Of a DNA stretch of 64,000 nt, positions 19,240 through 27,835 are shown piece after piece. Every line of letters starts with the position of its first letter. The first letter of the stretch is position 1. Both the position numbers and the translations under genes were made by a program. This DNA comes from Hoeflea ulvae (GTDB lineage: Bacteria; Pseudomonadota; Alphaproteobacteria; Rhizobiales; Rhizobiaceae), in assembly GCF_026619435.1 (NCBI RefSeq), contig NZ_JAOVZQ010000001.1, forward strand, positions 1,433,501 to 1,497,500, written 5' to 3'. Under the pieces are notes generated by a model. It searched no databases. It saw only the letters and a program-made list of their open reading frames with translations, and had not been told where the DNA came from.

Positions 19240-20307
19240 ATGACCCTGGCCAGCCAGACCCTCCCCGAGATCCGTGGCGGACACCGGTACCGCGCGCTGG
19301 CCGCACGGCGGATCCTGCTGATCGCCGGTCTCGTGGCGGCACTTGTCGTCAGTGTGGCCACCGACATGGCGCTCGGCCCGGCCAATTACAGCCTTGGCGA
19401 AGTCGTCACCGCCGTGTTGTGGCCTTCCAGCGTCGATATCCAGCTGCAGGTGGTGATCTGGGATATCCGCATGCCGATCGCGATGATGGCGGTCACCGTC
19501 GGCGCCTGCCTGTCGCTCGCCGGCGCGCAGATGCAGACCATTCTCGCCAACCCGCTGGCCAGTCCGTTCACCCTGGGAATATCGGCTGCCGCCGGCTTCG
19601 GCGCAGCCCTCGGGCTGGTGGCGGGGGTCGCCATTTTCCCGGCCGCGGTTCAGTACATGGTGCCGCTCAATGCCTTTTTCATGGCGATGCTGGCGTCGTT
19701 GTTCATCTATGGCGTGTCCACCATGCGCGGCGTCAATGTCGAAACCATCGTGCTGCTTGGCATCGCACTAGTCTTCACCTTCAATGCGCTGTTGGCGCTG
19801 CTGCAATATCTGGCCTCAGAACAGGCTCTGGCCGCCGTCATCTTCTGGACCATGGGAAGTCTCACCAAGGCCACCTGGGCCAAGGTCTGGATCACCGGCG
19901 GCGTGCTTGTTTTCTGCGCTCCGCTGTTTGCGCGCAATGCCTGGGCGCTGACCGCCTTGCGGCTCGGCGACGACAAGGCGGCCAGCATGGGGGTCAATAT
20001 TCGCCGGTTGCGGCTCGAAACCTTGCTGCTGGTCAGCCTTCTCGCCGCCATTCCCGTTGCCTTTGTCGGCACGATCGGTTTCATCGGCCTCGTCGGGCCG
20101 CATATCGCCCGCATGCTGGTCGGCGAAGACCAGCGCTTCTACCTGCCGGCCTCGGTGATCTGCGGTGCGCTGATGCTCTCGGTCACCTCAGTGGTCAGCA
20201 AGATGATCATTCCCGGCGCCATCCTGCCCATCGGTGTGATCACCGCACTGGTTGGCGTGCCGTTCTTCTTCTCGCTGATCTTCACCAATCGGCGGCGGTC
20301 ATGGTGA
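19240..20307 (+). CDS. FecCD-family iron ABC transporter permease
   Basis: A 355-residue permease with about ten hydrophobic segments. Family motifs include GACLSLAGAQMQTILANPLASPFTLGISAAAGFGAA in broken form and the late TIGFIGLVGPHIARMLVG. I chose the ATG at 19240 (MTLASQTLPEIRGG); an upstream in-frame start gives a long Arg-rich extension. Its last seven bases overlap the ATPase gene. Confidence 0.88.
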   Translation: MTLASQTLPEIRGGHRYRALAARRILLIAGLVAALVVSVATDMALGPANYSLGEVVTAVLWPSSVDIQLQVVIWDIRMPIAMMAVTVGACLSLAGAQMQTILANPLASPFTLGISAAAGFGAALGLVAGVAIFPAAVQYMVPLNAFFMAMLASLFIYGVSTMRGVNVETIVLLGIALVFTFNALLALLQYLASEQALAAVIFWTMGSLTKATWAKVWITGGVLVFCAPLFARNAWALTALRLGDDKAASMGVNIRRLRLETLLLVSLLAAIPVAFVGTIGFIGLVGPHIARMLVGEDQRFYLPASVICGALMLSVTSVVSKMIIPGAILPIGVITALVGVPFFFSLIFTNRRRSW

Positions 20308-21059
20308 ACCTGACGCTCAACGGCATTGGCGCCCGCTATGGCAAGCGCGTGGTGCTCTCCGATGTCAATTCCGGCCTGCTTGTCAGCGGAGAGCTGACGG
20401 CGGTCATCGGGCCCAATGCGGCCGGCAAGTCGACCCTGTTCAAGCGCGTCGCCGATCTGATCGGAGGCGCCGGTGTGGTCGAGGTCAGCGGCGCGGAGGC
20501 CGCCAGCGGCCGTATCTGCTACATGCCGCAGGACACCGGCGTCAACGCGGTGCTGACAGTCTATGAATCGGTGCTGCTGGCCGCCAAGCAGGGCGGCAAC
20601 TGGCGCGTCTCGGACGAACAGTTGGCCGATATCGACGAGACGCTGGATGCGCTGCGGATCACCGAGCTTGCCTTCCGCCACCTGTCGGAATTATCCGGCG
20701 GCCAGCGCCAGCTGGTGTCGATCGCCCAGGCGCTGGTGCGCAAGCCCGGCGTGCTGCTGATGGACGAGCCGACCTCGGCGCTGGACCTGTCGCGGCAGAT
20801 CGAGGTGCTGGCCCTGATCCGCGACCTCGCGGTGCGCATGGACATGACCGTGCTGATCGCCCTGCATGATCTCAACCATGCGCTGCGCTATTGCGACAAC
20901 GTCATCGTCATCGCCGATGGAGCCATGGTGGCCAGCGGGCCGGTGGCATCGGTGATCACCGAAGATCTTCTGCGCGAGGTCTATCACGTCGATGCCCGCA
21001 TCGAGAACTGCTCACGCGGGCTGGCCTATGTCATCGTCGACGGCACCATAGGCATCTGA
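20301..21059 (+). CDS. Iron ABC transporter ATP-binding protein (FepC type)
   Basis: A 252-residue ATPase with Walker A GPNAAGKST (from residue 37), signature LSGGQRQ, Walker B LLMDEPTSALD and switch histidine in ALHDLNHAL. The gene overlaps the permease stop by seven bases (ATG at 20301, permease TGA at 20305-20307), which fixes its start. It energises import of the metal chelate. It ends 20 bp before the convergent hpaI. Confidence 0.9.
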   Translation: MVNLTLNGIGARYGKRVVLSDVNSGLLVSGELTAVIGPNAAGKSTLFKRVADLIGGAGVVEVSGAEAASGRICYMPQDTGVNAVLTVYESVLLAAKQGGNWRVSDEQLADIDETLDALRITELAFRHLSELSGGQRQLVSIAQALVRKPGVLLMDEPTSALDLSRQIEVLALIRDLAVRMDMTVLIALHDLNHALRYCDNVIVIADGAMVASGPVASVITEDLLREVYHVDARIENCSRGLAYVIVDGTIGI

Positions 21060-21078
21060 GCGGCTGCACTCAGAAAGC

Positions 21079-21843
21079 CTACTTGAACTTCCTGGCGAGC
21101 GCACGCATGGCGCCGGCAAACAGCGTGACATCGATACCGACACCGAGGAAATTGGCGCCGGCATCGCGGCAATCGGCGATATAGTCGGGGTCCAGGGTCA
21201 ACACGCCGGCGATCTTGCCGGCGGCGCGAATGCGTCCGAGCGCATCGAGCACCGCAGCCTTGACGACAGGTTCGGACGGATTGCCGATATATCCCATGTC
21301 AGCGGCCAGGTCGGCGGGTCCGATGAACACGCCGTCGACACCGTCGATCTTGAGAATGCCGTCCAGCGCTGCAAGTCCGGCGCGGCTTTCGACCTGCGTG
21401 ATCAGGCAGATCTGATCGTCGGCGGTGGTCAGATAATCCGGGATGGCGGAAAATTTCGAGGCGCGGGCGAGAGCGGAGCCGACCCCGCGGAAGCCAAGCG
21501 GAGGGTAACGGGTGGCGCGGAAGATCTGCTCGGCTTGCGCGGCACTTTCAACCATCGGAATCAGCAGCGTCTGCGCACCGATATCCAGCGCCTGCTTGAT
21601 CTTTGCCGGATTGTCATCGGGCAGGCGGACCACCGCCGCCGAGCCGCCGGCTTCAAGCACTGCCAGTTGGGTGGCCATCGAGCGGATGTCATTGGGCGCG
21701 TGCTCGCCGTCGATCAGCAACCAGTCGAAGCCCGCCGTTGCCGAGATTTCCGCCAGATAGGGCTCCGCCATGCCGAGCCAGCACCCGATCAGGGTTTCAC
21801 CGGCCTGGAGGCGGCGCTTGAGAGTGTTTTCAGGAGCTGGCAT
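21079..21843 (-). CDS. hpaI: HpcH/HpaI aldolase family (4-hydroxy-2-oxoheptanedioate aldolase)
   Basis: A 254-residue metal-dependent class II aldolase. GCWLGMAEPYLAEI, DWLLIDGEHAPND, LIPMVESAAQAE and VFIGPADLAADMG are family motifs. Residues E and D in the last two bind the metal. It cleaves 4-hydroxy-2-oxoheptane-1,7-dioate to pyruvate and succinate semialdehyde at the end of homoprotocatechuate degradation. It is the last gene of the hpa operon, 9 bp after hpaH, and has AAGGA before the ATG. Confidence 0.9.
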   Translation of the reverse strand: MPAPENTLKRRLQAGETLIGCWLGMAEPYLAEISATAGFDWLLIDGEHAPNDIRSMATQLAVLEAGGSAAVVRLPDDNPAKIKQALDIGAQTLLIPMVESAAQAEQIFRATRYPPLGFRGVGSALARASKFSAIPDYLTTADDQICLITQVESRAGLAALDGILKIDGVDGVFIGPADLAADMGYIGNPSEPVVKAAVLDALGRIRAAGKIAGVLTLDPDYIADCRDAGANFLGVGIDVTLFAGAMRALARKFK

Positions 21844-21852
21844 GGGAAATCC

Positions 21853-22653
21853 TTAGCTGAATGAGACGGAAACCGACCCGAATGCACCGAAATCGGCTTC
21901 AAAGGTCGAGCCTGATGGTGCCTCGATCGGGCGGATAAATGAACCGGACAGGACTATGTCACCGGCGGACAGGCCGCCGCCATATTGCGCGAGACGATGA
22001 ACCAGCCACAGGATACCCGTCACCGGATCATTGAGGACCCCGGCGCCGAGGCCGGTTTCTTCGACAATGCCGTCGCGCTTGACGATGGCGCCGACCCAGC
22101 GCAGATCGAACGCGTCAATGGCGTGACGTTCCTTACCCAGGACTATACCCGCATTGGCGGCGTTGTCGGAAATGGTATCGGTGATGATCCGCGCCTTTCC
22201 GGTCTCGGGATCTGCTCGCAGGATTCGCGTGTCGAGAATTTCGAGCGACGGGGCGACGTGAACCGTGGCTGCCAGAACATCCTCGCGGGTGACATGTTTG
22301 CCGGCAAGGTCGCTCTTCATGATGAAGGCAATCTCGGCCTCGACGCGCGGCTGGATGAAGCGGCCTGCAGGGATCGTTGCACCATCGGCAAACAGCATGT
22401 CCTCAAGCAGCACGCCGCTGTCGGGCGTGGTAATGTTGAGTGCCTGCTGCATGGCGCGGCTGGTGAGACCGATCTTCCAGCCGATGACGCCGAGACCGGC
22501 AGCGCGCTTCCTGGCTACAAGAGCCGATTGAACCGCATAGGCATCGTCCAGAGTCATGCCGGGATAGGCAAGGCTCAGCAGGCCGCATTGGATGCCGGTC
22601 TTCTCGGCCTCGAACAGGCGGCTCGCTGCTTCTGCAATCTGCTCGGGCGTCAT
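21853..22653 (-). CDS. hpaH: 2-oxo-hept-4-ene-1,7-dioate hydratase
   Basis: A 266-residue hydratase of the FAH-superfamily HpaH/MhpD group. It shows GWKIGLTSRAMQQALNI, VEAEIAFIMK and the terminal EADFGAFGSVSVSF region. It adds water to the dienoate to give 4-hydroxy-2-oxoheptanedioate for HpaI. The start codon overlaps the stop of the upstream FAH gene (ATGA at 22650-22653). Confidence 0.9.
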   Translation of the reverse strand: MTPEQIAEAASRLFEAEKTGIQCGLLSLAYPGMTLDDAYAVQSALVARKRAAGLGVIGWKIGLTSRAMQQALNITTPDSGVLLEDMLFADGATIPAGRFIQPRVEAEIAFIMKSDLAGKHVTREDVLAATVHVAPSLEILDTRILRADPETGKARIITDTISDNAANAGIVLGKERHAIDAFDLRWVGAIVKRDGIVEETGLGAGVLNDPVTGILWLVHRLAQYGGGLSAGDIVLSGSFIRPIEAPSGSTFEADFGAFGSVSVSFS

Positions 22654-23504
22654 TCGTCCACCACTCCGTTGCGCAAGATGCCGATACCGTCGGCCTCGAT
22701 CTCGATCTCATCGCCGGGAACCAGCCAGACGGGCGGATCGAAGCGGGCGCCGGCGCCGGTCGGCGTTCCGGTGACAATGATGTCGCCCGGAACCAGCGTG
22801 GTGAAAGTCGAGATATAGGCGATCTGCCGCGCCACCGGAAACAGCATCCGCCCGGTGCGGTCGTCCTGGCGGGTGTCACCGTTGACGCGGGTCTGCAGAT
22901 GCACATCGGCAATCTGGCTCGGATCGGTAAATGGCACCAGCCAAGGGCCCATGGCGCCGGAGCCGTCCCAGTTCTTGCCCTGGGTGACGTTGAATTTTGC
23001 ATGCCGCACCCAGTCACGCAGCGTGCCCTCGTTGCAAAGCGTCAGCCCGGCAATGTGGGACAGGGCCTCTGCTTCCGGAATCCGGCGGCCGCCCTTGCCG
23101 ATGACGATGGCGATTTCGCCTTCATAATCGAGCTGCGGGGTTTCGGGCGGCCGGGTCAGCGGCGTCTCATGGCCGACAAAGGAGCGCGGGAAACGGATGA
23201 ACAGGCTCATGTTCGGCGGCGCGTCCTGGCCGTCCTTGTATTCGGCATTGCGGTCGGGGAAATTGACGCCGACGCAGATGATCTTTTCAGGATCGGGCAC
23301 CGGGATATCCCAGCGGAATGTCCCCTCGGCATGGGTGACGGGCCGGCCGATGGCGGCATCCAGCACGGTTTGAACCGCACCGGCTTCGATGACATTGCGT
23401 AAGCTTTTCCACTTCGGAAAATCCGGTGACAACGCGATCATGCCGTTTGACGCGACGACGCCCCAGAATTGCTGATCGGCGGCGGTGAATGTGGCCAGTT
23501 TCAT
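22650..23504 (-). CDS. Single-domain fumarylacetoacetate-hydrolase-family enzyme (HpaG-like decarboxylase/isomerase)
   Basis: A 284-residue FAH-fold protein. ICVGVNFPDRNAEYKD, LDYEGEIAIVIGKGGR (metal-binding acidic residues), GKNWDGSGAMGPWL and VTGTPTGAG are family signatures. In the hpa context it should be the 5-oxopent-3-ene-1,2,5-tricarboxylate decarboxylase step. In E. coli HpaG/HpcE this and the following isomerase are two fused FAH domains of about 430 residues; here only one domain exists. It has a strong GGGAGAAG ribosome site and sits 58 bp after hpaD. Confidence 0.85.
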   Translation of the reverse strand: MKLATFTAADQQFWGVVASNGMIALSPDFPKWKSLRNVIEAGAVQTVLDAAIGRPVTHAEGTFRWDIPVPDPEKIICVGVNFPDRNAEYKDGQDAPPNMSLFIRFPRSFVGHETPLTRPPETPQLDYEGEIAIVIGKGGRRIPEAEALSHIAGLTLCNEGTLRDWVRHAKFNVTQGKNWDGSGAMGPWLVPFTDPSQIADVHLQTRVNGDTRQDDRTGRMLFPVARQIAYISTFTTLVPGDIIVTGTPTGAGARFDPPVWLVPGDEIEIEADGIGILRNGVVDE

Positions 23505-23562
23505 CGGCTTCTCCCATAAAGGTCCGGGTTGATCCGGAGGAATTCAGGCGGTCAAGCCAAGT

Positions 23563-24543
23563 TCACGGCGCAATGATCGGCTGCGCTTTCATATCGCTTT
23601 CCACCAGCTCGGCGCCTTCGAATTCGGAGCCCAACTCGAACCAGCTGCGTGGCGCCGGCGCGCCCCAGAGCGTCTGCCGCTGGGGATCCTTGAGGTCCCA
23701 TTTGATCGGCTCGTGATCGGGGTCGATGGTCTGGTAATCCGAGCAATAGATCTCGGTGCGATGGCCGTCCTTGTCGCGGATATAAAGGAAGAAGGCATTC
23801 GAGATCCCGTGACGGCCAGGGCCGCGCTCGACATTGCTGACATAGCCCGTGGTCGACATCAGATCGAGCAGATCGATGATGTTGAGCGGGGTCGGTACCC
23901 AGAACGCCGTGTGGTGCAGCCGGGGACCGGTGCCATTGGTAAAGGCGATATCATGAACGCCGCCCTTGCGGTGCATCCATGCAGCCCAGCTGCGGCCGGT
24001 TTCTGCGTCTTCGGTATATTCGGTGACGCGAAAACCGATGTCGCCATAGAACTTGATGCTTTCATCGACATTGGAGGAAAACAGGTTGAAGTGGTCGATC
24101 CTGAGCGGTTTGACGCCGCGGTAGAGCTTGTATTTCTGGTGCACCGGTTCGAGCCGGTCCATCTTTGCGTAGAACTCAAGTGGAACGCCAAAGGGATCAC
24201 GGGTGGCCAGCACCCGTCCCATGAACGGTCGTTCGATCCAGGAGGTGGGAAGGCTGCGTGACTTGAACCAGCTTTCAGCCTTGTCGAGATCTTCCTCGCT
24301 CCAGACCTTGAAGCCGAGCACACCGACAGACGGCTGTGCCGCCTTTTTCAGGATCATGCAATGGTGGCCGCGTTCTTCCATCGCGCGCAGATAGATCGTC
24401 TCGGCATCTTCGTGGGTGACCTGCAGGCCCAGCGTATCGACGTAAAATCCGCGCGACCAGGCGAGATCGGTGACACGCAGCTCGGTATGGCTGAGCCGGA
24501 CGATGTTGAAGGGCGGGGTCAGATTGTGTGCGGGAATCGGCAT
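23563..24543 (-). CDS. hpaD: 3,4-dihydroxyphenylacetate 2,3-dioxygenase
   Basis: A 326-residue extradiol dioxygenase of the vicinal-oxygen-chelate family with two betaalphabetabetabeta modules. Probable metal ligands are H151 (RIDHFNL), H210 or H211 (LHHTAFW) and E264 (RTEIYCSDY). It opens homoprotocatechuate to 5-carboxymethyl-2-hydroxymuconate semialdehyde with Fe(II) or Mn(II). A GAGGAGGAGAG ribosome site precedes ATG 24543. It is third in the operon after hpaF and hpaE. Confidence 0.92.
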   Translation of the reverse strand: MPIPAHNLTPPFNIVRLSHTELRVTDLAWSRGFYVDTLGLQVTHEDAETIYLRAMEERGHHCMILKKAAQPSVGVLGFKVWSEEDLDKAESWFKSRSLPTSWIERPFMGRVLATRDPFGVPLEFYAKMDRLEPVHQKYKLYRGVKPLRIDHFNLFSSNVDESIKFYGDIGFRVTEYTEDAETGRSWAAWMHRKGGVHDIAFTNGTGPRLHHTAFWVPTPLNIIDLLDLMSTTGYVSNVERGPGRHGISNAFFLYIRDKDGHRTEIYCSDYQTIDPDHEPIKWDLKDPQRQTLWGAPAPRSWFELGSEFEGAELVESDMKAQPIIAP

Positions 24544-24555
24544 GATCTCTCCTCC

Positions 24556-26061
24556 TCAGGCGCCCAGACGGGCGATCTTGTGCTGGCCCAGGGCAAAGGC
24601 CACGTTTTTCTGTTCCATGTAGAATTCGAACGACCATTGACCACCGTCACGGCCGATGCCGCTGGACTTCACACCACCGAACGGTGTGGGCAGGTGGCGG
24701 ACATTTTCCGAATTCACCCAGATCATGCCGGCCTCGAGCGCATCGGAGAAGCGCAGCGCGCGGGTGACATCATTGGTCCATATGTAGCCGGTCAGGCCAT
24801 ACTGAACGTCATTGGCAATCGCCAGCGCCTCGTCCTCGTCCTTGAACCGGATCGAAGTCAGGAACGGACCAAAGACTTCCTCCTGCGCGATGCGCATCGA
24901 GGTATCGGCATGGGTGAACAGCGTTGGCTGAATGAACCAGCCCGCGTCACCGATCCGTTCGCCGCCGGCGGCAAGTGTGGCGCCATCGGTTTTGCCGATG
25001 CCGACATATTCGGTGACCTTGTCAAAATGCACCTTGTGGATCAACGGGCCGATTTCGGTGGCAGGATCGAGCGGATGCCCGACCTTGATGTTGTTGACCC
25101 GCGCGGCGAGCTTGGCCTCGAATTCGTCGGCGATGGTGTCCTGTACCAGCAACCGGCTTGAGGATGTGCAGCGTTCGCCGTTGAGCGAGTAGATCATGAA
25201 GATCGCTGCATCGAGTGCGCGATCGAGATCGGCGTCATCGAAGACGATGACCGGGTTCTTGCCGCCCAGTTCGAAATGAACCCGCTTGAGCGTGTCGGCG
25301 CCCTGTTTCATGATCATCGAGCCGGTGCGGCTTTCGCCGACAAAGGCGATGGCCTTGATGTCGGGATGCTCGGTCAATGCCTTGCCGGCGTCTTCGCCAA
25401 AGCCGTTGACCAGGTTCCAGACACCGGCGGGCAGGCCTGCCTCATGGGCGATTTCGGCCAGGATGCGCGCGGTCAGCGGGCTGAATTCGGCCGGCTTGTG
25501 CACCACCGTGCAGCCTGCGGCGAGCGCCGGTGCGATCTTCCAGGTGGACAGCATGAAAGGCGTGTTCCACGGCGTAATGACACCCACCGGGCCAATGGCG
25601 CTGCGGCTGGAGACATTGAGATGGGTCTTGGTCGGCAGAGACTGTCCGTCCCGGGCGCTGGGTGCCAGATCGGCGTAATAGCGGAAATTTTCCGCCCCGC
25701 GCAGGGCTGCCTTGGACATGAAACGATAGGCCTGGCCGGTGTCCCAGCATTCGCACAGCGCAATTTCCTCGGCGCGCTCGACGATCAGGTCGGCGATCTT
25801 GTGCAGGATCTTTTTGTGGGCTTCACCGCTGAGCGCATTCCATGCCGGGAAGGCGGCTTTTGCGGCCTTTGCCGCGGCGTCGATATCGGTAGCAGAGCCG
25901 CGGGCGACGGTGCAGATCAGGCTTTCATCGACCGGAGAACGGGTCTCGAAGGTCTCGGAGACTGCGACGTCTTCACCATTGATCAGATTCAAAATACCCT
26001 TGTCGCGATAACGGGCCAGGTGGCTGTCGAGTTTGGCCAGATGCGTGGTTAGATCGCTCAT
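24556..26061 (-). CDS. hpaE: 5-carboxymethyl-2-hydroxymuconate semialdehyde dehydrogenase
   Basis: A 501-residue NAD-dependent aldehyde dehydrogenase. Catalytic glutamate lies in FELGGKNP and catalytic cysteine in NGERCTSSSR; VITPWNTPFML and the C-terminal FGGVKSSGIGRDGG are also conserved. It oxidises the ring-cleavage semialdehyde to the diacid. Its ATG overlaps the hpaF stop (ATGA, 26058-26061). Confidence 0.92.
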   Translation of the reverse strand: MSDLTTHLAKLDSHLARYRDKGILNLINGEDVAVSETFETRSPVDESLICTVARGSATDIDAAAKAAKAAFPAWNALSGEAHKKILHKIADLIVERAEEIALCECWDTGQAYRFMSKAALRGAENFRYYADLAPSARDGQSLPTKTHLNVSSRSAIGPVGVITPWNTPFMLSTWKIAPALAAGCTVVHKPAEFSPLTARILAEIAHEAGLPAGVWNLVNGFGEDAGKALTEHPDIKAIAFVGESRTGSMIMKQGADTLKRVHFELGGKNPVIVFDDADLDRALDAAIFMIYSLNGERCTSSSRLLVQDTIADEFEAKLAARVNNIKVGHPLDPATEIGPLIHKVHFDKVTEYVGIGKTDGATLAAGGERIGDAGWFIQPTLFTHADTSMRIAQEEVFGPFLTSIRFKDEDEALAIANDVQYGLTGYIWTNDVTRALRFSDALEAGMIWVNSENVRHLPTPFGGVKSSGIGRDGGQWSFEFYMEQKNVAFALGQHKIARLGA

Positions 26062-26450
26062 GTGTTGTCTCCGGGAAGATATTTGCGGATCGAGCTGGCC
26101 TTGGGGCTCAGTTCGGGGTCGATGTCACGCATCTCGAGTGACAGCATGAAGGAAGATGTGGCCATGACGTCGGCGCAGAACGCTTCCGCCGCGGCGAAGA
26201 TATGCTTCGTGGCCTGTTTCTTGACCTCGTCCGGCCGTCCGGCACGCAGCCGTACGGAGATGTCGAGGAATGCGTGATCCGGATTGCCGTCGGCGATGAC
26301 CCAGTGGTCGCAGGCGGTCGCGCGGACCCGGATGCCTGCCTGGACAAAAACACCGGTTTCCATCGCAGCGTCACGAATGACCACCAGAAGATCGGCAATG
26401 TTCAGCCTGTCCTCGAGATTGGCGGAATAGTCGACGTGGAAATGCGGCAT
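26058..26450 (-). CDS. hpaF: 5-carboxymethyl-2-hydroxymuconate delta-isomerase
   Basis: A 130-residue CHMI-family protein beginning MPHFHVDYSANL, with the N-terminal Pro after Met that acts as general base in this tautomerase-like fold. It isomerises 5-carboxymethyl-2-hydroxymuconate. It is first in the operon hpaF-E-D-FAH-H-I, with GGGAGGAG before the ATG, and faces hpaR across a 96-bp regulatory gap. Confidence 0.9.
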   Translation of the reverse strand: MPHFHVDYSANLEDRLNIADLLVVIRDAAMETGVFVQAGIRVRATACDHWVIADGNPDHAFLDISVRLRAGRPDEVKKQATKHIFAAAEAFCADVMATSSFMLSLEMRDIDPELSPKASSIRKYLPGDNT

Positions 26451-26471
26451 GCTTCACTCCTCCCAGAATAA

Positions 26472-26512
26472 TTGCTTTGTTAAGTAATAATAGTTGCCTT
26501 GTCAACTATTAT
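26472..26512. promoter_or_regulatory. Probable HpaR operator region between hpaF and hpaR
   Basis: The divergent gap contains a perfect 10-bp inverted repeat (ATAATAGTTG 26487-26496, CAACTATTAT 26503-26512) with a 6-bp spacer. It also contains two direct MarR-like boxes 22 bp apart: TTGCTTTGTTAA (26472-26483) and TTGCCTTGTCAA (26494-26505). The second box lies at the centre of the inverted repeat. TTGACA on the minus strand (26504-26499) could be the hpaF -35. The 22-bp spacing, about two helical turns, suits two dimers on one face. Confidence 0.7.
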
Positions 26513-26546
26513 GTTGCAAGCTCTCCTGGGCCGTCGCGGAGGAAAC

Positions 26547-27008
26547 ATGGACAGACCAGATCAGAGGCCGGCAAACGGCTCAAATTTCGGACCGACTTCG
26601 CGCTCCCTGCCGATCGCGCTGTTGCGCACCCGCGAGCGGATCATGGTGCCGATCCGGGAAATGCTGCAACAGAGCGGGATCTCTGAACAGCAATGGCGGA
26701 TTCTCCGCGTTGTCGACGAGGCCGGTGAAATGGAGCAGACCGCGATCGCGCAGGCAGCCTGCCTGCAGCTTCCGAGCCTGACCAGGATCTTGCGCACGAT
26801 GGATGGCGACGGGCTTGTGGCCCGCAAGACCGATGCGGCCGACCGGCGCCGGACGCTGGTCAGCGTCACTGCGACGGGAAAGGTGCTGATCGCCAGGCAT
26901 CGCGCACGCAATGCCCAAATCTTTTCGACCATAGAGGCCGAGTTTGGTCGCCAGAAACTCGACCTGCTTCTGGATCTGCTGGACGAGCTTCAGCGCATCG
27001 ACGTGTGA
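26547..27008 (+). CDS. hpaR: MarR-family regulator of homoprotocatechuate degradation
   Basis: A 153-residue MarR protein (RSLPIALLRTRERIM, SEQQWRILRVVDEAG, the winged-helix region LPSLTRILRTMDGDGLVARKTDAADRRRTLVSVT in two parts). HpaR represses hpa genes and is released by the aromatic substrate. The start at 26547 is fixed by GGAGG five bases upstream. It is divergent from hpaF and ends 7 bp from the convergent GntR gene. Confidence 0.88.
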   Translation: MDRPDQRPANGSNFGPTSRSLPIALLRTRERIMVPIREMLQQSGISEQQWRILRVVDEAGEMEQTAIAQAACLQLPSLTRILRTMDGDGLVARKTDAADRRRTLVSVTATGKVLIARHRARNAQIFSTIEAEFGRQKLDLLLDLLDELQRIDV

Positions 27009-27015
27009 ACGTCGC

Positions 27016-27720
27016 TCACGCGGCCCCTTTGGTGATCTCGTCAAAAAGCGATGTTTCCTGCAGGGCGGTGCGATAGGCTTCGCCGAGATGGGCGGCGTGG
27101 ACGTCGATCATCCGTTCCGCTTCCTCGACATTCTTCACACGGCATATCTCCAGCAGCGCAAGGTGCTCCTTCATCGAGCGTTCCAGGTTCTCGTTCATGA
27201 TCGTGAAGAGATGGGTCCGCAATGCCATCAGCGGGCCGATGGTCCGCTTGTAGGACGAGGCGATGGAATGGTTGCCGCCGCTCATGATGATCGAATTGTG
27301 AAAGTCGATGTCACCCCTGGTGTAGCTCAGTGCATCGCCGCGATCGGCGGCTTCGGCCATTTTCTTGCAGGCTGCCGACATGCTCTTGAGCAGCGCCGCG
27401 TGGTTGCAGGCGATCGCCTTGCGGACCGAGGCTTTTTCCAGAATGCAGCGATGCTCGCAGATCTCGTCCACGGCCTTGAGATCAGGGGTGAAGACAAAGG
27501 AGCCGCGCTTGGGAGAAATCGTCACCAGGCCCTCCATCTGCAGGGCAGCCAGTGCATCGCGGACCGGGGAGCGGCTGATACCGAGCATGTCGGCCAGCCG
27601 TTGCTCGGACAGCTTGCAGCCCAGCGGTAACTCGCCGGCGATGATCGCGTCCCGGATCCGGTCCACGGTGACTTCCATCAGGGAGATCGGCTGCTCGATT
27701 CGCTTCAAGGGGCTGTTCAT
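27016..27720 (-). CDS. GntR-family (FCD type) transcriptional regulator
   Basis: A 234-residue regulator with an N-terminal winged helix (VTVDRIRDAIIAGELPLGCKLS, LADMLGISRSPVRDALAALQMEGL) and an all-helical FCD effector domain (EHRCILEKASVRKAIACN, DIDFHNSIIMSGGN, MKEHLALLE), where Asp/His residues typically bind a metal. It faces the FAD dehydrogenase gene across a gap holding a perfect 20-bp inverted repeat. It therefore very likely represses itself and that operon, with a hydroxy- or keto-acid as plausible effector. Confidence 0.9.
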   Translation of the reverse strand: MNSPLKRIEQPISLMEVTVDRIRDAIIAGELPLGCKLSEQRLADMLGISRSPVRDALAALQMEGLVTISPKRGSFVFTPDLKAVDEICEHRCILEKASVRKAIACNHAALLKSMSAACKKMAEAADRGDALSYTRGDIDFHNSIIMSGGNHSIASSYKRTIGPLMALRTHLFTIMNENLERSMKEHLALLEICRVKNVEEAERMIDVHAAHLGEAYRTALQETSLFDEITKGAA

Positions 27721-27726
27721 GCGGCG

Positions 27727-27783
27727 AAACTAACATGGTACATGGTGCTTGACAATCTCATCTACCATGTACCATGTTAGTTT
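27727..27783. promoter_or_regulatory. Perfect 20-bp inverted repeat operator with embedded promoter
   Basis: AAACTAACATGGTACATGGT (27727-27746) is exactly mirrored at 27764-27783 across a 17-bp spacer. Each arm contains a doubled ATGGT/GTAC core resembling FadR-type GntR sites, so four half-sites may be present. TTGACA at 27749-27754 lies in the spacer, and the -10 expected 17-18 bp later falls in the right arm; bound regulator would therefore block it. The last arm base is about 53 bp before the GTG of the downstream gene. Confidence 0.8.
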
Positions 27784-27835
27784 GACACAGTGACAGCGCA
27801 CCACCTGGGAGGGTGGCATTGGTGGGGAGAAAAAT

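Noticed and set aside
19419..20300. Long N-terminal extension of the iron ATPase through the permease region
   Set aside because: It is the permease gene read in another frame; the ATPase domain starts at ATG 20301.
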